Assembly (NCBI RefSeq): GCF_027853915.1 | Contig: NZ_JAQGLA010000001.1 | Location: 220,186-284,185 of the forward strand | Direction of reading: 5' to 3' | Source of the DNA: Saccharopolyspora oryzae | GTDB lineage: Bacteria; Actinomycetota; Actinomycetes; Mycobacteriales; Pseudonocardiaceae | DNA: 64,000 nt | In this document: piece by piece, positions 25,481 to 34,861 of the stretch | How positions within the stretch are numbered: the first letter of the stretch is position 1 | Layout: every line of letters begins with the position of its first letter | Notes under the pieces: model-generated | What the model saw: only the letters and a program-made list of their open reading frames with translations | Databases searched by the model: none | Told to the model about the DNA's origin: nothing | Translations under genes and position numbers: made by a program

Positions 25481-25603
25481 TTCCCCGCAACCTTCATGAT
25501 CGTCGAGTCCCAGCTGCCTGCGCGCGGTTTGATCTCGCCCGGCGATGTGCCAGGCTGCCGCTAGGCACCGGCTCATCGATCGAAATCGAAGGATTCTTTC
25601 GTC

Positions 25604-26653
25604 ATGGTCGTCAACGCGCAGGAATCCACCGTTCTGAGCGAGTTCGACATGGCCCTGATCAACTGCCTCCAGGTCGATCCGCGGGCCACCTGGCGCCGGG
25701 TCGGCGATGCCCTCGGCATGGACCCGGTGACCGCGGCCAGGCGCTGGCAGCGGCTCAGCGATTCCGGCGCGGCATGGGTGACCGGCCGCCCGACGGGGCA
25801 CCAGTCACCGGAGGCGTGCCTGGCGGTGGTGGAGGTCAACTGCGCCACGGCGAGGACGAGCGAGACCGCGCAGCTGCTCGCGCGCTGGCCGCACGTGCTC
25901 AGCATCGAGCACACCAGCGGCGACCACGACCTCCAGATCCTGGTGGCGGTGGCCGACCTGGCCTCGCTGTCCCGGTTCCTGCTCGACGAGCTCGGCGCCG
26001 TCCCCGGCATCCGGTCCACGCGGACGCACGTGGTGACCAAGGCCCACACCCAGGGCGATCAGTGGCAGTTGAAGATGCTGGACGCCACCCAGATCGCACG
26101 GCTGACCGCCGAGAACCGCCCCCGGCCGGCCCGCACCACGCGGCGCCTGCTGGACTCCGCCGACCGGAACCTCGTCCTCTGCCTGGGCGAGAACGGCCGG
26201 ATGTCGCTGGCCGACCTCGGCCGCCGAACGGGCCTGAGCCTGACGACGGTGCGCCGGCGGCTGGACGACCTGATCGCACGCGAGATCGTGACGCTGCGCT
26301 GCGACGCGTCGCAGTCGATGTCCGGGTGGCCGATCGCGCTGTGGCTCTGGTGCCGCATCGACCCCGACGACACCGAGACGACCACGGCGCTGGTGCGCGG
26401 GATGGCGGGCCTGCGGGTGTGCATGAGCACCTCCGGTGGCGACGCCAACCTCCTGCTGGGAATCGCGGCCCGCTCGATGCACGAGGCGCCCTCCGTGGAC
26501 TCCCGGCTGGCCGGTGTGGCCCCCAGGCTGCGGGTGCTGAACCAGGTGATGGTGCTCCGGTTCATCAAGCGGATGGGCCGCATCCTCGACCCGGCCGGGC
26601 GAAGCGCCCACATCGTCCCGATGGACATCTGGTCGGACCCGATCCGGGCCTGA
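25604..26653 (+). CDS. Double-headed Lrp/AsnC family regulator
   Basis: A 349-residue protein made of two Lrp/AsnC halves. Helix-turn-helix segments lie at about 14-62 (FDMALINCLQVDPRATWRRV) and 153-202 (DRNLVLCLGENGRMSLADLG), each followed by a ligand-binding alpha/beta region. Single-domain Lrp proteins are about 150 residues, so this is a fused dimer. It diverges from the M20-kynA-kynU operon. An Lrp/AsnC protein (KynR) controls kyn genes in Pseudomonas, so local control by kynurenine is plausible. GAAGGA lies 10 bases before the ATG. It ends exactly where the convergent TetR stop begins. Confidence 0.86.
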   Translation: MVVNAQESTVLSEFDMALINCLQVDPRATWRRVGDALGMDPVTAARRWQRLSDSGAAWVTGRPTGHQSPEACLAVVEVNCATARTSETAQLLARWPHVLSIEHTSGDHDLQILVAVADLASLSRFLLDELGAVPGIRSTRTHVVTKAHTQGDQWQLKMLDATQIARLTAENRPRPARTTRRLLDSADRNLVLCLGENGRMSLADLGRRTGLSLTTVRRRLDDLIAREIVTLRCDASQSMSGWPIALWLWCRIDPDDTETTTALVRGMAGLRVCMSTSGGDANLLLGIAARSMHEAPSVDSRLAGVAPRLRVLNQVMVLRFIKRMGRILDPAGRSAHIVPMDIWSDPIRA

Positions 26654-27208
26654 TCAGGCGGATTGCAGCTGCCGCACGAGCAAAGCGGCGAGACTTCGTG
26701 CCGTCGAGCGATCCACCGGGGCGTGCCCGAGGAGCAACCGGTACCAGAGAACTCCGAACGCTTGGTCCACGGCGAGATCGAGCTCAGCGGCGGGCACCCA
26801 AGGTGCCAGGACCGCGCTCAGCTCCTCCCGGCGACCGGCGGTGAACTCGCGCAGCAGTTCCGCGGCGTGCTCGTCGCGCAGCGCCTCGGCCATCGCGGTG
26901 CGCAGCACAGCGGTGTTCGGCTCCGTCCCCGCAGCCCGGAAGGTCGCCGTCAGGAACGCGGTCAGGTCCCCTTCCAGCGATCCGGTGTCGGGTCGCGGGG
27001 CGGCCTGGCGCGCGAGCTCGCTCATCGCTTCGAGCAGGACGGCGCCCTTGGACGGCCACCACCGGTAGATCGTCTGCCGTCCCACTCCGGCTTCGGCGGC
27101 GATCGCATCGATGGTCACCGGATCTGCGCAGGCGAGGAGCTTCGCGGCGGCTTCGAGAATCGCCCGCCGCGCCGCGTCGTTCCGCCGCCTGCCGGTATGT
27201 GCGCGCAC
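26654..27208 (-). CDS. TetR-family regulator
   Basis: A 184-residue repressor. Residues 12-58 carry the TetR helix-turn-helix (ILEAAAKLLACADPVTIDAI then AGVGRQTIYRWWPSKGAVLLEA), and the rest is a helical ligand domain with FGVLWYRLLLGHAPVD. The start is GTG 27208, the first start codon before the DNA-binding domain; no Shine-Dalgarno is visible, so it may be leaderless. It diverges from the deazaflavin-dependent oxidoreductase gene across a 23-bp palindrome and probably represses it and itself. Confidence 0.86.
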   Translation of the reverse strand: MRAHTGRRRNDAARRAILEAAAKLLACADPVTIDAIAAEAGVGRQTIYRWWPSKGAVLLEAMSELARQAAPRPDTGSLEGDLTAFLTATFRAAGTEPNTAVLRTAMAEALRDEHAAELLREFTAGRREELSAVLAPWVPAAELDLAVDQAFGVLWYRLLLGHAPVDRSTARSLAALLVRQLQSA

Positions 27209-27228
27209 AGCGGTTGACGGTACCAGTA

Positions 27229-27251
27229 GTCTCGACAACACTTGTCGAGAC
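27229..27251. promoter_or_regulatory. TetR operator: 23-bp perfect palindrome
   Basis: The arms GTCTCGACAA and TTGTCGAGAC are perfect inverted repeats around CAC. A third half-site, TCTCGACAA, follows at 27259-27267. The palindrome lies 20 bases from the TetR start and 32 bases from the oxidoreductase start, in the divergent promoter, as expected for autoregulated TetR pairs. Confidence 0.8.
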
Positions 27252-27283
27252 CTGGACTCTCGACAACCTCGGAAGGGGATGCC

Positions 27284-27688
27284 GTGTCGGAACGAAAACG
27301 CCGCCTCGTGAACGTCCTCCACCGGCACCTGGCGAACCCCGTGATGCGACGGGTCGTCGGGCGGATGCCGGGCCAGGCGCTGCTGGAGACGACCGGCCGG
27401 AAGTCCGGGCTCGCGCGCACCACCCCGATCGGCGGCGCGCTGACCGGTGACACGTTCTGGCTGGTGTCCGACCACGGCAAGTCGTCGAACTACGTGCGCA
27501 ACATCGAGGCCGACCCGAGGGTTCGCCTGCAGCACAACGGAATCTGGCGGAGCGGCACCGCCGTGCTGCTCCCCGAGGACGACGCCCGCCGACGCCTGCG
27601 CGAGCTGCCACGGCTGAACAGCACGATGGTCCGGCTCCTCGGCACGAACCTGATGACAGTGCGGATCGACCTGGATCCGCCGCCTTAG
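27284..27688 (+). CDS. Nitroreductase-family deazaflavin-dependent oxidoreductase
   Basis: A 134-residue split-barrel protein of the Ddn/DUF385 type (ETTGRKSGLARTTPIGG, FWLVSDHGKSSNYVRNIEADP, RLQHNGIWRSG). Such actinobacterial proteins bind coenzyme F420 and reduce quinones or nitro compounds. F420 binding is inferred from family membership. The GTG at 27284 has GGAAGGGG 5 bases upstream. It is controlled by the divergent TetR and ends at a strong bidirectional terminator. Confidence 0.87.
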   Translation: MSERKRRLVNVLHRHLANPVMRRVVGRMPGQALLETTGRKSGLARTTPIGGALTGDTFWLVSDHGKSSNYVRNIEADPRVRLQHNGIWRSGTAVLLPEDDARRRLRELPRLNSTMVRLLGTNLMTVRIDLDPPP

Positions 27689-27693
27689 AAACC

Positions 27694-27740
27694 GCCCTCT
27701 GGCCCGCTGCCGACCTGGGGGCGGCAGCGGGCCGGAGGGC
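27694..27740. terminator. Bidirectional terminator
   Basis: Arms of 19 bases (GCCCTCTGGCCCGCTGCCG and its partner at 27722-27740) with one mismatch and a 9-base loop lie between the convergent ends of the oxidoreductase and amidohydrolase genes, immediately before the latter's stop codon. Confidence 0.8.
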
Positions 27741-28958
27741 TCAGCTCACCAGGGCCAGTTGGTCGGCGACGATCACGCCGTCGTGCAGGACGGTGCGGTC
27801 GGTGCCGCGGTCCATCACGGCGCTGGTCGGCGTCTCGCCGTCGACCAGCAGCAGGTCGGCGCGGTCGCCGACCGCGAGACCGGGCCGGTCGGCGATCCCG
27901 GCGAGCCGGGGGACGTCGTGGCTCATGATCGAGGCCCCGCCCATCGTCGCGACCGCGAGCGACATCTCGATCAGGTCATCGCGGCGGAAGTTGTTGGTGA
28001 AGGCCAGCTGCCAGGTGCGGTCGAGCATGTCGCAGTTGCCGTAGGGGCTCCAGTAATCGCGCTGGCCGTCCTCGCCCAGACCCACCCGGACGCCCGCCTC
28101 CGTCAGCGCCTCCAAGGACAGCGGGTTGCGGCCCGCCGGTGCCACGGTGGCCATCGCGATGTCCAGCTCGGCGAAGTCGTCGATGATGCGCCGGCTCACC
28201 GACTCGGACACCGAGCCCAGCTCGTAGGCGTGGGACATGGTGACCTTGCCCTGCATGCCCAGCGCCCGGGTGCGTTCGAGGATGAGATCGGTGGAGAACA
28301 CCCCGAGGTGCCCCGGCTCGTGCAGGTGGATGTCCACCTCCACCTGGTACTTCTCGGCCAGCCCGAACACGACGTCCAGGTGCCCCTTCGGGTCCCGGTC
28401 CACGGTGCAGGGGTCGATGCCGCCGATCACCTCGGCTCCGGCCTTCAGCGAGGCCTCCAGGTAGTCGGCGGTGCCCTCCTCGCGGAGGATGCCGGCCTGC
28501 GCGAACGCCATGATCTGGACCTCGGCCTGAGCTGCGAACTTCTCCTTCGCGGCCACCACGGCGTCGAGCTTCTCCAGCTTGCAGTCCACGTCCACCTGGG
28601 CGTACGACCGCACCCGCGTGGTGCCGCGGGCGATCATCCGCTCCAGCGTGCCGGCCACCCGCTCCGGCAGCGGAACCTCCGCGTCGCGCCAGTTCCGCCG
28701 GTCGTTGAGCATCATCGTCCACACCCCGGGGCCGCCGGTGTGCGGCCGGAACGGGAGGCCGATCCGGGTCGAATCCAGGTGCACGTGCACATCGCTGAAC
28801 GACGGCAGCAGCAGCCGACCGCGGCCCTCGACCACCTCGCCGTCCGGCTGCGCGGCCGGGTCGTGCGGGCGGATCCCCGCAATGCGATCGCCGTCCAGCT
28901 CGACATCGCTGCGCTCGCCACCCCACGGGCGGACGTCGCGGATCAACACGGTCGTCAC
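27741..28958 (-). CDS. Amidohydrolase, cytosine-deaminase-like
   Basis: A 405-residue amidohydrolase-superfamily enzyme. Metal ligands are seen in DVHVHLD (His58, His60), DIHLHEPG, MSHAYELG and the Asp of GLGEDGQRDYWSPYG. The HVHLD and D-x-x-x-x-W-x-P-x-G signatures resemble cytosine deaminase and related amine or amide hydrolases. The start is GTG 28958, which overlaps the stop of the ABC ATPase (GTGA). As last gene of the transporter operon it probably processes the imported compound in the cytoplasm. Confidence 0.85.
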   Translation of the reverse strand: MTTVLIRDVRPWGGERSDVELDGDRIAGIRPHDPAAQPDGEVVEGRGRLLLPSFSDVHVHLDSTRIGLPFRPHTGGPGVWTMMLNDRRNWRDAEVPLPERVAGTLERMIARGTTRVRSYAQVDVDCKLEKLDAVVAAKEKFAAQAEVQIMAFAQAGILREEGTADYLEASLKAGAEVIGGIDPCTVDRDPKGHLDVVFGLAEKYQVEVDIHLHEPGHLGVFSTDLILERTRALGMQGKVTMSHAYELGSVSESVSRRIIDDFAELDIAMATVAPAGRNPLSLEALTEAGVRVGLGEDGQRDYWSPYGNCDMLDRTWQLAFTNNFRRDDLIEMSLAVATMGGASIMSHDVPRLAGIADRPGLAVGDRADLLLVDGETPTSAVMDRGTDRTVLHDGVIVADQLALVS

Positions 28959-29980
28959 CTTTCTGTTGCGCTACAAGGATGTTCGGCAGGAACGGTCCAC
29001 CCTGGCACGGCTGCCTCGGTGTGGTGGCAGGCGATGTCGCCGCTCGGCACGCTGTCGGTGCACGACCGCTGGCGCTGCTGGTCGAGCAACGGGTACACCG
29101 GGCACCGGGACTGGAACACGCAGCCGCGCGGCGGGTCGGCCGGGCTGGGCAGGTCGCCGGACAGCCGGATCCGCCCGCTGCGGTCCGCCGCCGGGTCCGG
29201 CTGCGGGACGGCGGACAGCAGCGCCCGGGTGTAGGGGTGCTTCGGATCGCCGAAAACGCTTGCGCTGTCGCCGTGTTCCATGATCTTCCCCAGGTACATC
29301 ACCGCGACGCGGTCGGCGAAGTGCTTGACCACCGACAGGTCGTGCGCGATGAACAGGTACGCCACCCCGGTGTCCCGCTGGATGTCCTCCAGCAGGTTGA
29401 TCACCTGCGCCTGCACCGAGACGTCCAGCGCGGACACCGGTTCGTCGCAGATGATCAGCTGCGGGTCCAGGGCGAGCGCCCGGGCGATGCCCACGCGCTG
29501 CTTCTGACCGCCCGAGAACTCGTGCGGGAAGCGGTTGTAGTGGTCGGGGCGCAGCCCCACCCGGTCCATCAGGTCCCGCACCTTGGCCTTGACGCCGCCG
29601 GGCGGCGTGATCCGCTGGGCCAGCAGCGGTGCCGCGATCGCACTGCCCACGGACTGCCGCGGGTTGAGCGACGAGGACGGGTTCTGGAACACCATCTGCA
29701 CCCGGCGCCGGTACTCCTGCAGGTCCGAGCGGCGGAGCTCGGCGATCTCCCGGCCGTCGAGCCGGATGCTGCCGGAGGTGGCGGTCAGCAACCGCATGAG
29801 CAGTCGGCCGGTGGTCGACTTGCCGCACCCGGACTCCCCCACCAGCCCGAGGGTTTGCCCGGCGTCGATCGAGAAGCTGACCCCGTCGACGGCCTTGATC
29901 GCACCACCGGTGGCGGAGAAGACGCCGGAGCGGATCGGGAAGTGCTTGGTCAGGTCGGTGACCTGCAGCAGCGGCGTCAT
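28955..29980 (-). CDS. Oligopeptide-type ABC transporter ATPase (DppF/OppF-like)
   Basis: A 341-residue ATPase with Walker A GESGCGKST, signature SGGQKQRVG, Walker B LIICDEP and an ABC-peptide C-terminal extension containing the CVFQSRCP cysteine motif common in Opp/Dpp ATPases. The ATG at 29980 overlaps the stop of the preceding ATPase gene (ATGA). It powers import with the DppD-like partner. Confidence 0.92.
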   Translation of the reverse strand: MTPLLQVTDLTKHFPIRSGVFSATGGAIKAVDGVSFSIDAGQTLGLVGESGCGKSTTGRLLMRLLTATSGSIRLDGREIAELRRSDLQEYRRRVQMVFQNPSSSLNPRQSVGSAIAAPLLAQRITPPGGVKAKVRDLMDRVGLRPDHYNRFPHEFSGGQKQRVGIARALALDPQLIICDEPVSALDVSVQAQVINLLEDIQRDTGVAYLFIAHDLSVVKHFADRVAVMYLGKIMEHGDSASVFGDPKHPYTRALLSAVPQPDPAADRSGRIRLSGDLPSPADPPRGCVFQSRCPVYPLLDQQRQRSCTDSVPSGDIACHHTEAAVPGWTVPAEHPCSATER

Positions 29981-30990
29981 CGGACCACCTCTCCGGCCGG
30001 GGGCAGCGTCTCCAGGTGGCACCGCGACGGGTGCTCGTCGGGGCCGACCAGCGTCGGCGGGCGGGTGCCGCAGGCGTTGTCCGGCACCCGGTGCGCCTCC
30101 GGGCAGCGGTCGGCGAACAGGCATCCGCCGGGCAGCGCCAGCAGCGACGGCGGGACGCCCGGAATCGGTTCGAGCCGTTCGGACTCCCCCACCAGCGTCG
30201 GCATCGAAGCCAGCAGTCCCCGGGTGTAGGGGTGGCGCGGGGAGTGGAACAGCTCGGCGACGGTGGCCTGCTCGACGTGCATCCCGCCGTACATCACCAC
30301 GACCTGGTGGCAGACCTCGGCGACCACGCCGAGGTCGTGGGTCACCATGATCACCGAGGTCCCCGTTTCGGCCTGCAGCTCGTTGAGCAGGTCGAGGATC
30401 TGGGCCTGCACTGTGACGTCCAGCGCGGTGGTGGGCTCGTCGGCGATCAGCAGCTCGGGCTCGCAGACCAGCGCCATGGCGATCATCGCGCGCTGCCGCA
30501 TGCCGCCGGAGAACTCGTGCGGGTAGGCCGCGTACCGGCGCCGCGGATCGGGGATCCCGACCCGGCCGAGCATGTCGACCGCGATCGCCGCCGCGGCCTT
30601 CTTGGACACCGCGTTGTGCACCCGGTAGGCCTCGGCGATCTGCACCCCGACCGGGTAGAACGGGTGCATCGCCGACAGCGGGTCCTGGAAGATCATCGCG
30701 ATCTTCTTGCCCCGGTAGGCGCGCATCTGGGCCTCGGTGAGCGCGTTGAGGTCCTGCCCGTCCAACAAGATCTGACCGGTGACGCTGGCCGAGGTGTCCT
30801 TGAGCAGCCCCATCAGCGCCTGGGTCGTGACGGTCTTGCCGGAACCGGATTCGCCGACGATGCCGACGGTTTCCCCGCGCGCCAGGGTCAGGTCCATCCC
30901 GTTGACCGCGTGCACCACGCCGTCGTCGGTCGGGAAGCTGACCCGCAGGTCGCGGATGGCCAGCACGGGCGCTGCTTCGGGCGTGGTCAT
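29977..30990 (-). CDS. Oligopeptide-type ABC transporter ATPase (DppD/OppD-like)
   Basis: A 337-residue ATPase with Walker A GESGSGKT, signature SGGMRQRAM, Walker [13 protein letters not shown] and the C-terminal [11 protein letters not shown] motif. Its start codon region overlaps the permease stop at 30990 and its stop overlaps the next ATPase start, so the four transporter genes are translationally coupled from here on. Confidence 0.92.
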   Translation of the reverse strand: MTTPEAAPVLAIRDLRVSFPTDDGVVHAVNGMDLTLARGETVGIVGESGSGKTVTTQALMGLLKDTSASVTGQILLDGQDLNALTEAQMRAYRGKKIAMIFQDPLSAMHPFYPVGVQIAEAYRVHNAVSKKAAAAIAVDMLGRVGIPDPRRRYAAYPHEFSGGMRQRAMIAMALVCEPELLIADEPTTALDVTVQAQILDLLNELQAETGTSVIMVTHDLGVVAEVCHQVVVMYGGMHVEQATVAELFHSPRHPYTRGLLASMPTLVGESERLEPIPGVPPSLLALPGGCLFADRCPEAHRVPDNACGTRPPTLVGPDEHPSRCHLETLPPAGEVVR

Positions 30991-31991
30991 CAGGCGACCC
31001 TCACTCGCGGGTCGATCACCGCGTAGGCGACGTCGACCAGGACGTTGGCGACGATGATGAAGAACGCGGCCATCATGGTGATGGCCATGGTGACGGGCAG
31101 GTCACCGGACTGCGCGGCGTGCACCGCGGTGAACCCGATGCCCGGCACCGAGAAGATCTGCTCGGTGAGCACGGCACCGCCCAGCAGGACGCCGATGTCC
31201 ATCCCGAGCATGGTGACCACCGGCGTGATCCCGGCCCGCACGCCGTGCTTGAACACGACGCGCCGCCGGGTCATGCCCTTCGAGCGGGCGGTGCGCATGA
31301 AGTCCTCGCCGAAGGTCTCCAGCATGTTGCTGCGGGTGATCCGGATGTACTGCGCGCTGAACAGCACCGCCAGCGCCACCCACGGCAGCAGGTAGTTCAG
31401 GAACCAACCGCCTGGACCCGCGGCGCCGAACGGCGAGACGATCTCGTTGGTGGTGAACGGCAGCAGCTCCAGCGTGCTGACGAACACCAGGAGCAGCAGC
31501 AGACCGGTCACCGGAATGGGCAGGGACACCCCGACCGAGGCGGCGCCGACGATCAGCTTGTCGGTGAGCCGGCCCTTGCGCAGCGCCGCCAGCAGGCCCA
31601 ACCCGACACCGGCGATGGTCCACAGCACGATCGCGCCGCTGGCCACCGACACCGTGTACGGCAGGGCTCGCCCGATGATCGTGGTGACGTCCTCGTTGGT
31701 CTGGAACGACTTCCCGAGGCACGGCCAGGAGCACAGGGTCTCGGTGCCCGGTGCTCCGACCGCGCGGTCGCCCAGCAGCCCGGACATGTAGGCGAAGTAC
31801 TGGCTGAAGAACGGTTTGTCCATCCCGAGCGCGACGCGGGCCTCGGCGATGCGCTCGGGAGTGCACTCCTGCCCGCACGCCGCCGCGGCCGGGTCCGCCG
31901 GTCCGAGCTGGAACAGGCTGAACGTCACGAAGCTGATGACGAGCAGCAGCGCGATCATCGCGACGAACCGCCGCAGCACGAACCTGGTCAT
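30990..31991 (-). CDS. ABC transporter permease (DppB/OppB-like)
   Basis: A 333-residue permease with an N-terminal helix (RRFVAMIALLLVISFVTFSLFQLGP), a large extracytoplasmic loop with four cysteines (residues about 39-90) and the inner-membrane EAA-like loop around MRTARSKGMTRRRVVFKHGV. Six helices are expected. It lies 59 bases after the binding-protein gene. Confidence 0.9.
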   Translation of the reverse strand: MTRFVLRRFVAMIALLLVISFVTFSLFQLGPADPAAAACGQECTPERIAEARVALGMDKPFFSQYFAYMSGLLGDRAVGAPGTETLCSWPCLGKSFQTNEDVTTIIGRALPYTVSVASGAIVLWTIAGVGLGLLAALRKGRLTDKLIVGAASVGVSLPIPVTGLLLLLVFVSTLELLPFTTNEIVSPFGAAGPGGWFLNYLLPWVALAVLFSAQYIRITRSNMLETFGEDFMRTARSKGMTRRRVVFKHGVRAGITPVVTMLGMDIGVLLGGAVLTEQIFSVPGIGFTAVHAAQSGDLPVTMAITMMAAFFIIVANVLVDVAYAVIDPRVRVA

Positions 31992-32050
31992 GGGCGCGAC
32001 CTGCCAGTTCGGGATGGACTCACCGCTCTACCTCCCTCGTACCGCGACCG

Positions 32051-33769
32051 TCACCGCTCGACGCCGACGATCGACAGGTCGATGCTGCCGAAGAAGTACC
32101 CCACCTGCGCGTTGCGGACCTTCGAGCCGACCACGCTGTTGGTGAAGGTGCGCACCAGCGGGACCAGCGGGTAGGACTGCATGGACCGGTCGAACAGGGT
32201 CGCCCACTTCTCGCCCAGCTCCTGGCTCGACCCGTTCTCGCCGCGGAGCCGGTACATCTCGCCGGAGATCTCCGGGTCGTAGTACCGCGGGATGTTGGAG
32301 AAGCCGTAGGTCTTGCCGTCCAGGCTCGGCCCCACGTTCGGGTCGACGGTGGTGCGCACCGAACCGCTGTCCGCGCCACCGCACCAGCCGCTGCGGGCGA
32401 TGTCCGGCATCTGGTCACCGGCCAGCGTCGTGTAGTAGTTGGCGGCCGGGATCGGGCGCAGCTGCACGTCGATCCCGAGCGCCTTGAGGTCCTGCTGCAG
32501 CACGGTGCCGACGTTCTTGTACCGGGTGCTGGAGTCGGCGTAGCCGTACACCAGGGTCTTGGGGACTTCCTTGCCCGCCACCAGTTTCTTGGCCTCGTCC
32601 AGCTTCGGCGCGCCCGCCGGGTCCAGGTCGGTGTGCTGCTCGACGTACCCGCGCTGGGCCGGGTTGATGTAGGACTGGGCCAGCTTGCCGAACCGGGCTC
32701 CGCCGTACTGCAGCTGGATCGCGTTCCGGTCGATGGCCAGCGCGATCGCCTTGCGCACCTGCGGATCCGAGATCGTCTCGGTGTTGAAGTCCAGCACGTC
32801 CGTGCAGCCCAGCAGACCTGCCGCGGTGCGGGCCTTGATCTCGGGTTCGTTGAGCTTGGCCGCGTCGGAGGCCTGCAGGCCACCGTTGCTGTCCAGGGTG
32901 ATCGCCGTCGGATCCGAGTCGGCGATCAGCTGCTGGCTGATGGTGGCCTGCGCGGTGGACAGGGTGAAGGTGAACGTGTCCGGCAGGGCGGGCCGGTTCG
33001 GATCGGTGGCCGGGTCCCACTGCTCGTTGCGGACCAGCTTCATCGAGCGGCCGCGGTCGTAGGACTCGATCTTGTACGGGCCCGAGGAGACCGGGTGGGC
33101 GGTGTAGTCGAGCTTGTCGTCCTTCGCCTGCGGCACCGGCGCCGTGTTCGACCGCGAGACCAGGGCCGGGAACTCGGCGAACGGCTGCTTGAGGTGGAAG
33201 ACGACGGTGCTGTCGTCCGGGGTGTCGATCGCCTTGAAGTCCCCGCCGGTGTACGGACCCTTGTACCCGTCGTCGGCGAGGGCGGAGTTGAGCTCCTGCG
33301 GCGCCTGCGTGTAGACGTCGCGGGCGTAGGTGCGCTCGACGCCGTACTTGATGTCCTTGCTGGTGATCGGGGTGCCGTCCTCGAACTTCAGCCCCTTCTT
33401 CAGGGTGTAGGTCCAGGTGAGGCCGTCGGCGGAGGGCGTGCCCAGGTCGGTCGCCAGGTCCGGCACGATGGTCGGCGGCTGGCCGGCCGTCTCCTTGGCC
33501 ATGGTCAGCGTGCGGTAGTACAGCTGACCCACGTTGGCGGTCTGCACGTAGTTGCTGTTGCCGGGGTCCAGGGTCTGGAAGTCCGAGGACATCAGGACGT
33601 TGATGTTGCCGCCCCGGGTGGTGTAGCCCTCCGCGATCTTCACCGGGGCGAAGGCGTCGTCCGCCGGTCCCGAACCTGCGCCGGGGGCGGGCTTTTCACC
33701 GCTGCACGCGGTCAGGGCCAGTCCGGTGGTCACCGTCAGGGCGAGCGCCACCGTGGTGCTTCGTCTCAC
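32051..33769 (-). CDS. ABC transporter substrate-binding lipoprotein, family 5
   Basis: A 572-residue extracellular solute-binding protein (SBP family 5). The signal peptide ends in the lipobox LTAC with the lipidated Cys22. The mature part has the family pattern (INVLMSSDFQTLDPG, then KKGLKFEDGTPITSKDIKYGVERTY and SSGPYKIESYDRGR). Family members bind peptides, but also nickel, opines and other small molecules; the specificity is not readable. It lies between the two permease genes rather than first in the operon. Confidence 0.91.
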   Translation of the reverse strand: MRRSTTVALALTVTTGLALTACSGEKPAPGAGSGPADDAFAPVKIAEGYTTRGGNINVLMSSDFQTLDPGNSNYVQTANVGQLYYRTLTMAKETAGQPPTIVPDLATDLGTPSADGLTWTYTLKKGLKFEDGTPITSKDIKYGVERTYARDVYTQAPQELNSALADDGYKGPYTGGDFKAIDTPDDSTVVFHLKQPFAEFPALVSRSNTAPVPQAKDDKLDYTAHPVSSGPYKIESYDRGRSMKLVRNEQWDPATDPNRPALPDTFTFTLSTAQATISQQLIADSDPTAITLDSNGGLQASDAAKLNEPEIKARTAAGLLGCTDVLDFNTETISDPQVRKAIALAIDRNAIQLQYGGARFGKLAQSYINPAQRGYVEQHTDLDPAGAPKLDEAKKLVAGKEVPKTLVYGYADSSTRYKNVGTVLQQDLKALGIDVQLRPIPAANYYTTLAGDQMPDIARSGWCGGADSGSVRTTVDPNVGPSLDGKTYGFSNIPRYYDPEISGEMYRLRGENGSSQELGEKWATLFDRSMQSYPLVPLVRTFTNSVVGSKVRNAQVGYFFGSIDLSIVGVER

Positions 33770-33799
33770 TGCGTCTCCTCGCGGATGGGAAGGGGTGGA

Positions 33800-34861
33800 T
33801 CAGCTTCGGGAGGACTTGGGGTCCAACGCATCCCGGACCGCGTCGCCGAGGAGGTTGAACGCCAGCACGGTGATCACCAGCGCACCGGCCGGGACGGCCA
33901 GGAACCACGGGTCGGACAGGTACCAGTTCCCCTCCTGGGCGGCGTTGAGCATCTGGCCCCACGACGGGGTGGGGTCCTTGACGCCGACTCCGAGGAACGA
34001 GAGCGCCGCTTCCGCGGTGATGTTGATGGGGATCATCATCGTCGCGTAGACCAGCACGACCCCCATCACGTTCGGGATGATCTGCCGGAAGATGATGCTC
34101 CGGTGGGAGGCCCCGTAGGCCTTAGCGGCCTCGACGAACTCCTGCTCCCGGATCGAGAGCACCTGGCCGCGCACGACCCTGGCCAGGTACGCCCAGCCGA
34201 AGAAGCCGAGGATGATCACCAGCGAGGCGATCGGCACCAGGCTTCCCGTGTCGAGGGCGGTGCCGTGCAGCCGGGACTGCATGATCGGGGTCAGCGACAG
34301 CACCAGCAGCAGGTGCGGGAACGCCAGGAACAGGTCCATCACGCGGCTGATCGCCATGTCGACCTTGCCGCCGAAGTACCCGGCGGCAGCGCCGAGCACG
34401 GTGCCCAGCACCACGGACACCACTGTGGACAGCAGCGCGATGGTCAGCGAAACCCTTGCGCCGTAGGCCATTCGAGCGAAGATGTCGCGCCCCAGCCCCG
34501 GCTCCAGCCCGAGCCAGTGCTCAGCGGACGGGTAGCGGTAGTACTGCAGGGGCAAACCCGGCTCGTAGAAGTTGTCCAGGAAGTCCGGCCCGATCCGGGT
34601 GGTGAACGGGTCCGAGCCCTCGATGGCCACCAGCACCGGGGCCAGGGCCGCGAACAGCACCATCAGGACCACCACGGCCAGCGAGCCGATGGCGATCCGG
34701 CTGCGCCGGATCCGGAGCCACGCCGTGCTCAGCAGCGACCGCGCACTGGCGATCTCGCCCGCCGCCTCCGCAGCCGCGGATTCCGGTGGAGGCAGGGTGG
34801 AGACCTGTCCGCCAGCGCTGGCGCGACGCTGTCGACTCGGCGACTCGTGCGGATCCGGCAT
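33800..34861 (-). CDS. ABC transporter permease (DppC/OppC-like)
   Basis: A 353-residue permease with a long Ala/Ser-rich cytoplasmic N-terminus (about 45 residues), a first helix at about 56-76 and the EAA loop FVEAAKAYGASHRSIIFRQIIPN. The operon order permease C, binding protein, permease B, ATPase D, ATPase F, amidohydrolase is unusual because the C-type permease comes first. The promoter must lie in the 34862-35140 gap. Confidence 0.9.
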   Translation of the reverse strand: MPDPHESPSRQRRASAGGQVSTLPPPESAAAEAAGEIASARSLLSTAWLRIRRSRIAIGSLAVVVLMVLFAALAPVLVAIEGSDPFTTRIGPDFLDNFYEPGLPLQYYRYPSAEHWLGLEPGLGRDIFARMAYGARVSLTIALLSTVVSVVLGTVLGAAAGYFGGKVDMAISRVMDLFLAFPHLLLVLSLTPIMQSRLHGTALDTGSLVPIASLVIILGFFGWAYLARVVRGQVLSIREQEFVEAAKAYGASHRSIIFRQIIPNVMGVVLVYATMMIPINITAEAALSFLGVGVKDPTPSWGQMLNAAQEGNWYLSDPWFLAVPAGALVITVLAFNLLGDAVRDALDPKSSRS

